Shown: positions 1-8,176 of the stretch, in pieces
How the letters are laid out: every line of letters begins with the position of its first letter
How positions within the stretch are numbered: the stretch's first letter is position 1
Assembly: GCF_018324685.1 (NCBI RefSeq)
Contig: NZ_AP023354.1
Coordinates: 5,518,001 to 5,582,000 of the forward strand
Reading direction: 5' to 3'
DNA length: 64,000 nucleotides
From: Actinocatenispora sera
GTDB taxonomy: Bacteria > Actinomycetota > Actinomycetes > Mycobacteriales > Micromonosporaceae
Notes under the pieces: generated by a model
Database searches by the model: none
What the model was told of the DNA's origin: nothing
The model's input: the letters and a program-made list of their open reading frames with translations, nothing else
Translations under genes and position numbers: made by a program

Positions 1-521
1 TCACCGGCGGACCGGGTGCCCAGCACCTTGGTCCGCTCCCGCAGCCGCTCCACGATCTGCGTGGTCGCCTCCACCCCCACATCCGCGGTGAGCAGGGAGT
101 CCTCGATCTCCTCCCAGGTGTCGGCGTCCAGTTTGTCCGAGGAGAGCAAGGCCAGCAGGCCGCGACCGAGCAGGTTCTGCGACTTGGCCAGCCGGCCGCG
201 CAGCCGGGCCAGCCGGCCGGCGGTCGGTTCCGGCGTCTCGATCGCCGGCGGCGCCACCGCCTCCTCGGCGCTCGGCTCCTCGACCGTCGGCGCCGCGGTG
301 TCCTCGGCCGGCCCCGCCGAAGGGGGCGCCTGCGGTTGGGCCGCGCCTCGTTCGGCGCTCGGCGCGGTGGCGGTGGTGGTACCGCCGGCGGGTCGGTCGG
401 CCTGCTCGGCCGGCTCGGCATTCTCCCGCCGGGTGCGCCTGTTGTGCGGTAGGACCAGGCCGAACACACCGATCAGCGCCAGGATCACCACGACGCCGAC
501 GGCGATGAGCACGTACTCCAT
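1..521 (-). CDS. ftsY: Signal recognition particle receptor FtsY (N-terminal part, runs off the window)
   Basis: FtsY is the membrane-associated SRP receptor GTPase that docks ribosome-SRP complexes at the translocon. The visible part opens with a hydrophobic segment (residues 2-24, starting MEYVLIAVGVV) as in actinobacterial FtsY. A Glu/Ala/Pro-rich acidic linker follows, then the start of the NG domain (GRLARLRGRLAKSQNLLGRG, residues ~103-122, continuing through DTWEEIEDSLLTADVG). The GTPase motifs lie outside the window. The start is ATG at 521. It heads the conserved minus-strand order ftsY-smc-acyP, but six unrelated genes are interposed before smc here. The divergent gene starts 157 bp away, so the two may share a promoter region. 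Confidence 0.9.
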   Translation of the reverse strand, partial: MEYVLIAVGVVVILALIGVFGLVLPHNRRTRRENAEPAEQADRPAGGTTTATAPSAERGAAQPQAPPSAGPAEDTAAPTVEEPSAEEAVAPPAIETPEPTAGRLARLRGRLAKSQNLLGRGLLALLSSDKLDADTWEEIEDSLLTADVGVEATTQIVERLRERTKVLGTRSAG

Positions 522-678
522 GCCCAAATCCTGTCAGACGCGCGCCGCGGCTCGTCGGGATGGCCCGAAACCGGCGACGGTCGACACGCTCCGCAACCCT
601 TTCGGGCGCCGGGTAAATGCCCCGTTGCCCGGCGAACCGGCAGGTAGCATCGCCGCGCGGTGCGACGAGGGGAGCACG

Positions 679-1722
679 ATGCTGCGGGTCCTGGCCGAGC
701 AGGCGGAGAAGGCGGCGGCGCGGCTGCCGCGCGAGGTGTACGACTACTACGCCACCGGCTCCGGTGACGAGATCGCGCTGGACGAGGCCGCCGCCGCGTG
801 GCGCCGGTACCGGTTCCGGCCACGGATCGGCCTGGACACGACCACCATCGACACCGCGGTCCGGCTGTTCGGCAGCGACCTGGCACTGCCGGCACTCGCC
901 GCGCCGACCGCGTTCCACCGGCTCGCGCACCCGGACGGCGAGGTCGCCACGATTCGCGGCGTGCACGGGGCCGGTTCGCTGCTGGTGCTCTCGTCGCGCT
1001 GCTCACGCCGGATCGAGGACGTCGCCGCGGCCGCGAACGGTCCGTGGTGGTTCCAGGTGTACCTGCTCGCCGAGACGTCGATCGGCCGCCGGGTCGCCCG
1101 GCGGGCGGTGGATGCCGGCGCCGGGGCGCTCGTGCTGACCATGGACACGCCGTACACGGCGGTCAAGAAACGACTCGCCGGCGTGCCGGTCGACGACGAC
1201 CAGTACCTGGTCAACTTCGCCGAGCACGTGCCCGCCGGCATCGACCCGTTCCAGGCGACCACCCAGGACCCGGCCTGCACGCTGGACGCGCTGCACGAGC
1301 TGACCGGCTACGGCGTACCGGTGCTCGCCAAGGGCGTGCTGCGCGGTGACGACGCGCTGGCCTGCCTGGATGCCGGCGCCGCCGGCATCGTGGTCTCCAA
1401 CCACGGCGGCCGGCAGCTCGACCGGGCGGTGGCCACCGCCGACGCCCTCGGCGAGGTGGTCGAGGCGGTCGCCGGTCGGGTCCCGGTCCTGGTCGACGGC
1501 GGGATCCGGTCCGGCCTGGACGTGCTGACCGCACTCGGGCTCGGCGCGGACGCGGTACTGCTCGGCCGGCCGATCCTGTGGGCCCTCGCTGCCGACGGCG
1601 CGGCCGGCGTCACCGCCGCGCTGGACGCGCTGCGCGACGACCTGGCCGAGGGGCTCGCGCTCGCCGGCGCCACCTCCCCGGCCGGCCTGCCGCCGGGTCT
1701 GGTGACGCGGACCACAGCCTAG
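679..1722 (+). CDS. FMN-dependent alpha-hydroxy-acid oxidase (lactate/glycolate/mandelate oxidase family)
   Basis: This 347-residue FMN TIM-barrel enzyme belongs to the family that oxidises L-2-hydroxy acids to 2-keto acids. Family landmarks are in order: the substrate-binding Tyr in YDYYATGSGDE (Tyr24), WFQVY, LTMDTPY, the FMN-binding Lys in LAKGV (Lys218), the catalytic His-Gly-Gly-Arg block SNHGGRQLD (His242, Arg245), and the phosphate-binding VDGGIRSG and LLGRP. The ATG at 679 follows GAGGGGAG and gives a normal family length; the frame is open further upstream but without family similarity. The substrate cannot be told from sequence. It converges on the DEAD-box helicase with an 18-bp gap. 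Bacterial lactate monooxygenase/LldD is the nearest general identity. Confidence 0.88.
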   Translation: MLRVLAEQAEKAAARLPREVYDYYATGSGDEIALDEAAAAWRRYRFRPRIGLDTTTIDTAVRLFGSDLALPALAAPTAFHRLAHPDGEVATIRGVHGAGSLLVLSSRCSRRIEDVAAAANGPWWFQVYLLAETSIGRRVARRAVDAGAGALVLTMDTPYTAVKKRLAGVPVDDDQYLVNFAEHVPAGIDPFQATTQDPACTLDALHELTGYGVPVLAKGVLRGDDALACLDAGAAGIVVSNHGGRQLDRAVATADALGEVVEAVAGRVPVLVDGGIRSGLDVLTALGLGADAVLLGRPILWALAADGAAGVTAALDALRDDLAEGLALAGATSPAGLPPGLVTRTTA

Positions 1723-1740
1723 GGTCGGCGCCCTGCGCGA

Positions 1741-3315
1741 TCAGTACGAGCGCGGCGCCCGCCGGCCGAAGTCGCGCTCCCGCCCGAACTCCCGACCACG
1801 GACCGCGTCCCGATCCCGGACGGCGTCCCGGCTCCGGCCGAACTCCCGGCCCCGGACGGCGTCCCGATCCCGGACGGCGTCCCGATCACGGCCGAACTCC
1901 CGGCCGGAGCCGCGGTCGCCGCGGCCGTGGCGGGGGCCGCGCTGGCCGGGGATGCGGTCGTCGCGGCGGGGCCTGCCCCGGCGCGCCGGCTCCTCCCGGA
2001 CCGGGATGCCGCTCGGCTCGCGGGCGCCGGTGACCTCGGCCAGCAGCGGGTCGATCCGCTGCGCCGTCTCGCCGAGTCGGCGCAGCCGGAGCCGGCGTGC
2101 ACTCACCCCGGCCTGCTGGGCGATCGACTCGGCGAACCGGCGCTGGCGCGGCGTCACCAGCGTCACCACGGTGCCGGTCTCACCGGCCCGGGCGGTACGG
2201 CCGGCGCGGTGCAGGTAGTCCTTCGCGTCACCGGCCGGATCGACGTGCAGTACCAGGCTGACGTCGTCGACGTGGATGCCGCGTGCCGCGACGTCGGTGG
2301 CCACCAGGGCGGTGACCCGGCCCTCCCGGAACTCGGCGAGGGTACGGGTGCGTACCGCCTGGGTCTTGCCGCCGTGCAGGGCGCGCGCGGCGACGCCGAC
2401 GGAGCGCAGCTGCTCCTCCAGCCGGTCGGCGAAGCTGCGGGTGCGGACGAACAGCAGGGTGCGGCCGGCGCGGTTGGCGATCTGCGCGGTTACCGCCTGC
2501 TTGTCCGGCGGGAACACCGTCACCAGGTGATGGTCCATTGTGGACACCGAGGCGGTGCCGGGGTCGGTGGAGTGCGTCACCGGATCGGTCAGGTACTTCG
2601 CCACCAGCGAGTCGACCTCGCCGTCCAGGGTGGCGGAGAACAGCATCCGCTGGCCGCCCGGGCGGACCTGGTCGAGCAGCTCGGTGACCGCCGGCAGGAA
2701 GCCCATGTCGCACATCTGGTCGGCCTCGTCCAGCACGGTGACCACCACGTCGGACAGGTCGCAGGCACCCTGGGCGATCAGGTCGGACAGCCGGCCGGGG
2801 GTCGCGACGACCAGCTCGGCGCCGCGGCGCAGCTGGCTGATCTGCTTGACGAACGGCGCGCCACCGACCACCGCGGCGATCCGCACGCCGAGGACGCGAC
2901 CGAGCGGCTCCAGCGCGTCGCGTACCTGCAGGGCGAGCTCGCGGGTGGGCACCAGCACCAGACCGCGCGGCCTCGTCGGGGCGGCGGCCGGGCCATCGGC
3001 GAGCCGGACGAGCGTCGGCAGGCCGAACGCGAGCGTCTTGCCGGAGCCGGTACGGCCGCGGCCGAGCACGTCGCGGCCGGCCAGCGAGTCGGGCAGGGTC
3101 GCCGCCTGGATCGGGAACGGCGCGCGCATCCCGCGCCGGTGCAGCAGCGAGACCAGCCGGTCCGGCAGCCCGAAGTCGGCAAAGGACGGCTCGGGCGCCG
3201 CCGGGAGCGCGGTGCTGGTTTCGCGGGGGACGGTGGTTTCGGGTGAGGTGCCGGTTTCGGGCGAAGCGGAAACCTGCCCGGGGATGGAGATCGTGGGCAC
3301 GACAGGGTTGTTCAA
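1741..3315 (-). CDS. DEAD-box RNA helicase with basic repeat tail
   Basis: An ATP-dependent RNA helicase of the RhlE/CsdA type, presumably for rRNA or mRNA remodelling. Motifs in order: Q motif (FADFGL...PIQ), motif I GRTGSGKT, PTRELALQ, TPGRL, DEADQM, SAT, the helicase-C block with ATDVAARGIHVDD, and HRAGRTARAG. The C-terminal ~75 residues are an Arg/Gly/Asp-rich tail built from an 18-residue repeat (GREFGR...RDAVRDRDAV), likely an RNA-binding disordered tail. I place the start at TTG 3315 (524 aa) because GGAAGG lies 6 nt upstream. The frame stays open to an ATG at 3444, but those 43 residues look like translated leader. The ~170 bp upstream may be a 5' leader. Confidence 0.88.
   Translation of the reverse strand: MNNPVVPTISIPGQVSASPETGTSPETTVPRETSTALPAAPEPSFADFGLPDRLVSLLHRRGMRAPFPIQAATLPDSLAGRDVLGRGRTGSGKTLAFGLPTLVRLADGPAAAPTRPRGLVLVPTRELALQVRDALEPLGRVLGVRIAAVVGGAPFVKQISQLRRGAELVVATPGRLSDLIAQGACDLSDVVVTVLDEADQMCDMGFLPAVTELLDQVRPGGQRMLFSATLDGEVDSLVAKYLTDPVTHSTDPGTASVSTMDHHLVTVFPPDKQAVTAQIANRAGRTLLFVRTRSFADRLEEQLRSVGVAARALHGGKTQAVRTRTLAEFREGRVTALVATDVAARGIHVDDVSLVLHVDPAGDAKDYLHRAGRTARAGETGTVVTLVTPRQRRFAESIAQQAGVSARRLRLRRLGETAQRIDPLLAEVTGAREPSGIPVREEPARRGRPRRDDRIPGQRGPRHGRGDRGSGREFGRDRDAVRDRDAVRGREFGRSRDAVRDRDAVRGREFGRERDFGRRAPRSY
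1786..1905. repeat. 54-bp in-frame tandem repeat in the helicase tail
   Basis: Copies start at 1786, 1840 and 1894 (the last partial), each opening with GAACTCCCG on the plus strand. They encode the repeated GREFGR...DAVRDRDAV segment of the helicase tail. Within the unit GGACGGCGTCCCG itself recurs, so the array is nested. Confidence 0.85.
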
Positions 3316-3615
3316 CAGGAACCTTCCGGAGACAGGGCGCGTCTCAACACAGGCTCCGCAGTCCAACAGGCCTTCGGCCCAGAACACCACGGGGACACCA
3401 TCACGGGTGGCGGACGATCGTCGGAAGGCCACCGGGATGAACAAGACGTGCCCGGCGCTCGGTGCGCCGATGACAGGTACCCGACGAGTTTAGCCGGCCG
3501 CGACCGCATCGATCACCTGCCGGGCGCGCCTGTGACCCGCGCCTCCGGTGGCTCCACCACCGGCGATCGGCGAAACCGGTTGCCCACCCCCGTACCCGGC
3601 CGGGACGATGCTGCC

Positions 3616-4239
3616 GTGACCGCGCTGCCCTCGGCCCAGAGCCCGCCCGGCAGCCGCCCGCCGGCAACCGCGCCGGAGCCGGGCCGCCCCGGGTCGGCCG
3701 AACCCGCGCCGGTCGGCGTGATCCTGGTAACCGGGATCATGGCGGCCGGCAAGTCGACCGTGGCCCAGCTACTCGCCGAGGCGCTCCCGCGGGCGGCCCA
3801 CGTGCGTGGCGACGTGTTTCGCCGGATGATCGTGCGCGGGCAGATCACGCCCTCCCCGGACGCGCCACAGCACGCCCTGCGCGAGCAGCTGGAGCTGCGG
3901 TACCGGCTGTCCGCGCGCACCGCCGACGAGTACGCCGCGGCCGGCTTCACCGCCGTGGTCCAGGACATCGTGCTCGGCGCCGACCTGCCCCGCTACCTCG
4001 AGCGGCTGCGGACCCGCCCGCGGCATCTGGTCGTCCTGGCGCCGGACCCGGCGGTGGTCGCGGAACGCGAGCGCGAGCGCGGCAAGTCCGGCTACGGCGG
4101 TGGCTGGACGCCCGAACTGCTGGATCGCGAGCTGCGCGCCACACCCCGGCTCGGCCGCTGGTTGGACACCGGTGGTCACACCCCGGCCGAGACGGTCCAG
4201 ACGATCCTCGCCGACCTACCCGCGGCCCGGATCGACTGA
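3616..4239 (+). CDS. P-loop ATPase/kinase of unknown substrate
   Basis: A 207-residue protein with a Walker A motif GIMAAGKST (residues 40-48), followed by HVRGDVFRRMI, the arrangement seen in small-molecule and nucleoside kinases such as the chloramphenicol-phosphotransferase/Zeta-toxin-like AAA group. A conserved block VVQDIVLGADLP precedes a lid-like segment rich in Arg/Glu (VVAERERERGKSGYGGGWTPE). The first ~33 residues are Pro/Ala-rich and probably disordered. GTG 3616 is chosen as the start; a GTG nearer the P-loop is possible. Gene and neighbour converge, their stop codons being the ends of one hairpin. The substrate is unknown. No antitoxin-like partner is adjacent, so I do not call it a toxin. 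Confidence 0.7.
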   Translation: MTALPSAQSPPGSRPPATAPEPGRPGSAEPAPVGVILVTGIMAAGKSTVAQLLAEALPRAAHVRGDVFRRMIVRGQITPSPDAPQHALREQLELRYRLSARTADEYAAAGFTAVVQDIVLGADLPRYLERLRTRPRHLVVLAPDPAVVAERERERGKSGYGGGWTPELLDRELRATPRLGRWLDTGGHTPAETVQTILADLPAARID

Positions 4240-4267
4240 CCGGGCGGCGGCACCCGCCGTCCGGTCA
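4237..4267. terminator. Bidirectional hairpin terminator containing both stop codons
   Basis: Arms CCGGGCGGCGG (4240-4250) and CCGCCGTCCGG (4254-4264) pair with one G-T wobble around a 3-nt loop. The stem extends outward through TGA (4237-4239) and TCA (4265-4267), the stop codons of the two convergent genes. The whole gap is the hairpin; there is no T-tract, as is common in actinomycetes. Confidence 0.65.
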
Positions 4268-5032
4268 GCGGAGCAGGCGGCCCTCCATGCCACCGGCGAT
4301 CGTCACCGTCTCGCCGGTGACGTGGCCGGACAGCCGGTCGGAGGCGAGCACCACGGTCGCGGCCGCGACATCGGCCGGCCGGCCCAGCTTGTCCAGCGCC
4401 ATCGTCGCGGTACGAGTCCGGACGAAGGCCGGGTCGGTCAGCCGGTCGGCATTGCGGTCGGTGGCCGTCCAGCCCGGCGCCACCACGTTGATCCGACCTG
4501 CTGGCGCGATCCGGACGATCTCGTTCTTCAGGCTCAGCGCCAGCCCGGTCAGCCCGGCCTTCGCCGCCGCATAGTCCGCGTGATCGGCCTCCCCGAACCG
4601 GGCGGCGGTCGAGCCGACCAGCACGATCGTGCCGACGCCGGTGGTCACCACGTGCCGCAGGAACGCGCGGCAGAGCAGGAACGTCGCGTCCAGGTTCGCC
4701 GCGACGGTGGCCCGCCAGCGCGCCGGGTCCAGCTCCCACACCGGCGCCGCCGGCGTCGGGTACTTCCCCGCGTTCGCCACCAGGATCTCCAGCCCGCCCA
4801 GCGACTCGACCGCCGCCGCGACCAGACCGTCCACTTCGGACTCGACGGTCAGGTCCGCGGCGAGCGCGACCCCGCCGTACCGGGTCGCCAGTTCCTCCGC
4901 GCGCGGCGGATCGCTCCGGTGGTGCACCCCGACCCGGGCGCCCTCGGCGGCGAACGCGGCGACGATCTCGCCGCCGATCCCGCCGGTCGCGCCCGTCACC
5001 AGTACCCGCTTGCCCGCCAGCCCCGTCTCCAT
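4265..5032 (-). CDS. Short-chain dehydrogenase/reductase
   Basis: A 255-residue classical SDR, NAD(P)-dependent. Seen directly: the cofactor motif TGATGGIG near the N-terminus (Thr13-Gly20), VANAGK, the catalytic Ser in LVGSTAA, and the YxxxK pair (YAAAK). The end GHVTGETVTIAGG resembles the FabG-like C-terminus (SGYITGQTIHVDGG type). It could act as a 3-oxoacyl reductase or on a polyketide/sugar substrate; sequence alone does not decide. ATG 5032 has no strong ribosome site, and an in-frame GTG three codons upstream is an alternative. It converges on the kinase and diverges from the propeller gene across 285 bp. Confidence 0.85.
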   Translation of the reverse strand: METGLAGKRVLVTGATGGIGGEIVAAFAAEGARVGVHHRSDPPRAEELATRYGGVALAADLTVESEVDGLVAAAVESLGGLEILVANAGKYPTPAAPVWELDPARWRATVAANLDATFLLCRAFLRHVVTTGVGTIVLVGSTAARFGEADHADYAAAKAGLTGLALSLKNEIVRIAPAGRINVVAPGWTATDRNADRLTDPAFVRTRTATMALDKLGRPADVAAATVVLASDRLSGHVTGETVTIAGGMEGRLLR

Positions 5033-5287
5033 GCCGGCCACGGTACGGCCCGGCCCTGCCCGCCCCGACCGCGGCACCGTTCCCGCGCTGGCACCGCGGC
5101 GCGCCACCCCGCCACGCCACGCACCCTGCGCCACGCACGCCGGCCCGGCGCCGCGCCGCCCCGGGGCCGCGCCGTCCCGGGGCCGTGCCGGGCCCCGCCG
5201 GGATCGACCGGGCGCGGGGGCGGGTGCCCGCGATCCGGACGGGGCGTTGACAGCGGGACGGCGAGCACATCTAATGGGCGCCAATTG

Positions 5288-5309
5288 CTTTTCGGACACG
5301 ACCGAAAAG
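5288..5309 (+). promoter_or_regulatory. Inverted repeat overlapping the ribosome-binding site of the beta-propeller gene
   Basis: Perfect 8-bp arms CTTTTCGG (5288-5295) and CCGAAAAG (5302-5309) flank a 6-nt loop. The right arm runs into the Shine-Dalgarno-like AAAAGGGG (5305-5312), 5 nt before ATG 5318. As RNA the hairpin would hide part of the ribosome site; as DNA it could be an operator. The A/T-rich arms stand out in GC-rich surroundings. Confidence 0.55.
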
Positions 5310-5317
5310 GGGTCGGC

Positions 5318-7249
5318 ATGCTCAGAGCACTCGCGGCAGGACTCGCGGCGGTCCTCGCCACGGCGCTGGTACCGGCTACCGCGCACGCCGCGCCCCCGCG
5401 GCCGGCGACACCCGCCGCCACGACCGCGCCCCGGGTCGACGACCTCGGGCCCGGCATCGTGTCGGCGCCGGTCACCGGTGCCGCGATCGACGGCAACTCG
5501 CTCTACCTGGTGACCCGCGGGCTGCAGCCGGCCGTCATCGCCCGGTACGACCTGACCACCCGCACGGTCGTCGACCACGCCGAGCTGCCCACCGGTACCG
5601 GCGGGTGGGCCGCCACGGTCGACCACGGCGCCGTGTACGCGGGCATGTACGGCGTCGCCGACATCCACCGGTACGACCCGGCGACCGGCACCGCGACCCG
5701 GCTCACCGGACTGGGCACCGACGCGTACGTGTTCGACCTGGCCGCGGCGCCGGACGGCACCCTGTACGCGGGCACGTACCCGTCCGGGAAGCTCTACGCG
5801 GTCGACCCGGACACCGGCGCGACCAGCGACCTCGGCCAGGTCAGCCCCGGGCAGCGCTACGTGCGGTCGGTCGCGGTCGCCGGCGACGGCACCGTCTACG
5901 CGGGCACCGGCGCCGCGGCGCGGCTCGTCGCCTACGACCCGGCGACCGGGCAGCGCACCGAGATCCTGCCGGAGCAGCTGCGCGGCGAGGCGTTCGTCTA
6001 CGACCTCGCGGTCACCGACGACCTGATCGCGGTCGGCACCGAGCCGTCCGGCAAGCTCGCCCTGATCGACCGGCACGACCCGAGCCGGTACACGATCGTC
6101 GACACCGGGGACCGCACCGTCGACGCGATCACCATCGACGGCGACTCCGTCTACCTGACCGCGCGGACCTCCGGCTCGGTCTACCGGTACCGACGCAGCA
6201 CGCAGACGTTGCAGCGGCTGGGCACCCCGGTTCCGCAGGACGAGACGCGCGGCGTGTTCGTCTCCGGCGGCCAGCTCGTCGGAGTCGCCGGCAGCGGCGA
6301 GGTGTGGACGCTGGACCCGGACACCGGGGCGACCACGGTCACCGATCTGGTCGCGGCCGGAATGCCGGCCGCGCCGGAGCCCGCGCAGTCGGTCGCGGTG
6401 CAGGACGGTCGGTACGCCTACGTCGGCGGCAACTTCGGCCTGCAGGTGCACGACCTCGCGGCCGGGACCAGCCGCCGGGTCCGCGCGTTCGGCGAGCCGA
6501 AGCGGATCGTCCCCGTCGACGGCCGGGCCTACCTCGGCGTCTACCCCGGAGGTTTCGTCGACACGTACGACCCGGCGACCGACACGATGGCCCGCCGCGG
6601 CGAACTCGGCGGCGGCCAGAACCGGCCCCGGGCGATGGCCTGGCTGCCCGACCGCGGGCAGCTCGCGATCGGCAGCCGCGCCGAGTACGGCACCGTCGGC
6701 GGCGCATTCACCCTGTACGACGTGGCCAGCGACACCGCACACCGGTACGACCCGGTACCCGGGCAGTCGATCAGCGCGGTCGCTGCCCAGGGCCACGTCG
6801 GGTACGTGGGGTCCGAGATCGCCGCGGACGGCGTGCCACCGGCGGCGACCGAGGCGCAGCTCGCCGCCGTCGACCTGAACACCGGGCGCACGCTGTGGCG
6901 CTGGACCGCGGTACCGGGCGCGACCGGCTGGTCGGATCTGCTGGCACACGGCAACCGGCTGTACGGGCTGACCTCCGCCGGCCGCCTCGTCGTGCTGGAC
7001 CCGGGGAGCCAGACCGTACTCGCGAGCTACCAGCTCGCCGACGCCGGTGGCGGGCAGCTGTTCTGGCGCGGTGGCACCGTGTACGGCGTCACCAAGGACA
7101 CGCTGTTCCGGCTCACCGACGCCGGGCCGGCCACCGTGCTCGGCGGCCTCGGCGGCGGCTGGTTCAACGAGCCGCAGGCCTCCTACGACCCGGCCGCCGA
7201 CGTGGTCTACACCCTGCGCGGCACCGACCTGGTCCGCATCCACCTCTGA
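5318..7249 (+). CDS. Secreted beta-propeller protein (PQQ/NHL-like repeats)
   Basis: 643 residues. A cleavable Sec signal peptide (MLRALAAGLAAVLATALVPATAHA, cut before APP, shown here as MLRALA...TAHA) is followed by a Pro/Ala linker. About twelve blade-like repeats come next, with recurring YDPATG, DPDTGAT and YAGTYPSGKLY elements typical of PQQ/NHL propellers. No catalytic domain or cell-wall anchor is visible, so it probably acts extracellularly as a binding or scaffold protein. Translation starts at ATG 5318 behind AAAAGGGG. It stands alone between an SDR and a HAD gene pointing the other way. A hairpin overlapping its ribosome site suggests post-transcriptional control or an operator. 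Confidence 0.75.
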   Translation: MLRALAAGLAAVLATALVPATAHAAPPRPATPAATTAPRVDDLGPGIVSAPVTGAAIDGNSLYLVTRGLQPAVIARYDLTTRTVVDHAELPTGTGGWAATVDHGAVYAGMYGVADIHRYDPATGTATRLTGLGTDAYVFDLAAAPDGTLYAGTYPSGKLYAVDPDTGATSDLGQVSPGQRYVRSVAVAGDGTVYAGTGAAARLVAYDPATGQRTEILPEQLRGEAFVYDLAVTDDLIAVGTEPSGKLALIDRHDPSRYTIVDTGDRTVDAITIDGDSVYLTARTSGSVYRYRRSTQTLQRLGTPVPQDETRGVFVSGGQLVGVAGSGEVWTLDPDTGATTVTDLVAAGMPAAPEPAQSVAVQDGRYAYVGGNFGLQVHDLAAGTSRRVRAFGEPKRIVPVDGRAYLGVYPGGFVDTYDPATDTMARRGELGGGQNRPRAMAWLPDRGQLAIGSRAEYGTVGGAFTLYDVASDTAHRYDPVPGQSISAVAAQGHVGYVGSEIAADGVPPAATEAQLAAVDLNTGRTLWRWTAVPGATGWSDLLAHGNRLYGLTSAGRLVVLDPGSQTVLASYQLADAGGGQLFWRGGTVYGVTKDTLFRLTDAGPATVLGGLGGGWFNEPQASYDPAADVVYTLRGTDLVRIHL

Positions 7250-7267
7250 GCCTCGCCCCCGCGGCTC

Positions 7268-7292
7268 GCGCACCGCCCGGCCGGCGGTGCGC
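7268..7292 (+). terminator. Hairpin terminator after the propeller gene
   Basis: Perfect 10-bp stem GCGCACCGCC / GGCGGTGCGC around loop CGGCC, 18 nt after the stop at 7249. No T-run follows. It may also serve the convergent HAD gene, which ends at 7435. Confidence 0.5.
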
Positions 7293-7434
7293 GGCTCGGC
7301 GTCGGCGCGGCCGGGCCGACACCAGCGCCGACGCCGGCACCGGGGAGCGCCGGCGAACCGGATCGGGCCAGCGCCGTCGGCGGCCCCGGGCCTTCCGGCG
7401 GTGGCCGGAACCAGCGCCCGCGAACAGGCAGCGG

Positions 7435-8061
7435 TCAGGCGGTGGCCGGGACCAGGGCGGCGGACAGGTAGGCGAGGTCGGACGGGCCGGTGTAGCGGAT
7501 CGCGGCCAGGCCGGCGGCACGGGCGCCGCGGACGTTGCGGTCGCTGTCGTCGACCAGCAGGCACAGCCGGGCCGGCACGCCGAGTCGGTCGCAGGCCGCC
7601 GCGTAGAACTCGGCCGACGGCTTCGCATGCCCCAGCTGCGAGGAGTTGAGCACCCCGTCGACCTCGTCGACCAGCCCCAACTGCGCGAGATCGGCGTCGA
7701 GCCAGTCGGTGGCGTTCGAGGCGAGCAGCACCGGCACCCCGGCGGCCCGCACCGCACGCACCGCCTCGAGCACCGCCGGCACCACCACCCCGCGGTACGC
7801 CGACCAGGCGGCCACCGCCCGCTCGGCGCGCGGCCGGTCGTCGGTCGCGGCGGCCAGCGCGTCGGTGATCGAGGCGAGCCACTCGTCGTGGCTGGACCGG
7901 CCGGTCACCACGGCACGCAGCCGGTCGGGTTCGAACGCGAGGTCGGTGAGCATGCCGTCCGGCAGCCCGTGCGCCGCCGCGACGGCCCGTTCGTGGGCCG
8001 GGTCGAACTCGCGCAACACGCCGTCCAGGTCCAGCACCAGCGCCTCGCACCGCTCCCGCAT
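7435..8061 (-). CDS. HAD-superfamily phosphatase-like hydrolase
   Basis: 208 residues. The HAD core is complete: motif I LDLDGVL near the N-terminus (DxD, the nucleophile and general acid aspartates), motif II in LLASNAT, the motif III Lys in HAKPSAEF, and motif IV LLVDDSDRN. The cap between motifs I and II is helical, as in subfamily IA. Members hydrolyse phosphorylated metabolites; no substrate can be assigned. ATG 8061 follows GGAGAG and gives a normal N-terminus (MRERCEALVLDLDG). It lies downstream of smc on the same strand, separated from the smc stop by 115 bp on its upstream side. Confidence 0.85.
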   Translation of the reverse strand: MRERCEALVLDLDGVLREFDPAHERAVAAAHGLPDGMLTDLAFEPDRLRAVVTGRSSHDEWLASITDALAAATDDRPRAERAVAAWSAYRGVVVPAVLEAVRAVRAAGVPVLLASNATDWLDADLAQLGLVDEVDGVLNSSQLGHAKPSAEFYAAACDRLGVPARLCLLVDDSDRNVRGARAAGLAAIRYTGPSDLAYLSAALVPATA

Positions 8062-8176
8062 CTGCTCTCCCGCCCGCGCACCGTGGTGCGGCCGGAGCGC
8101 CGCACCGGCCGCAAGGTTAACGGGCCCGCACCGACCACGGCCACCGGCCACCGGCCGGCACCGCGGGACCAACCGG

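Noticed and set aside
3616-5032. The P-loop kinase considered as a Zeta-type toxin in a toxin-antitoxin pair
   Set aside because: No small antitoxin gene is adjacent, and the neighbour is an SDR in the opposite orientation.
4265-8050. A single 1261-codon open frame on the minus strand
   Set aside because: Only its last 255 codons (4265-5032) show a family (SDR). The remainder is antisense to the propeller gene and has no motifs; long spurious frames are common at this GC content.
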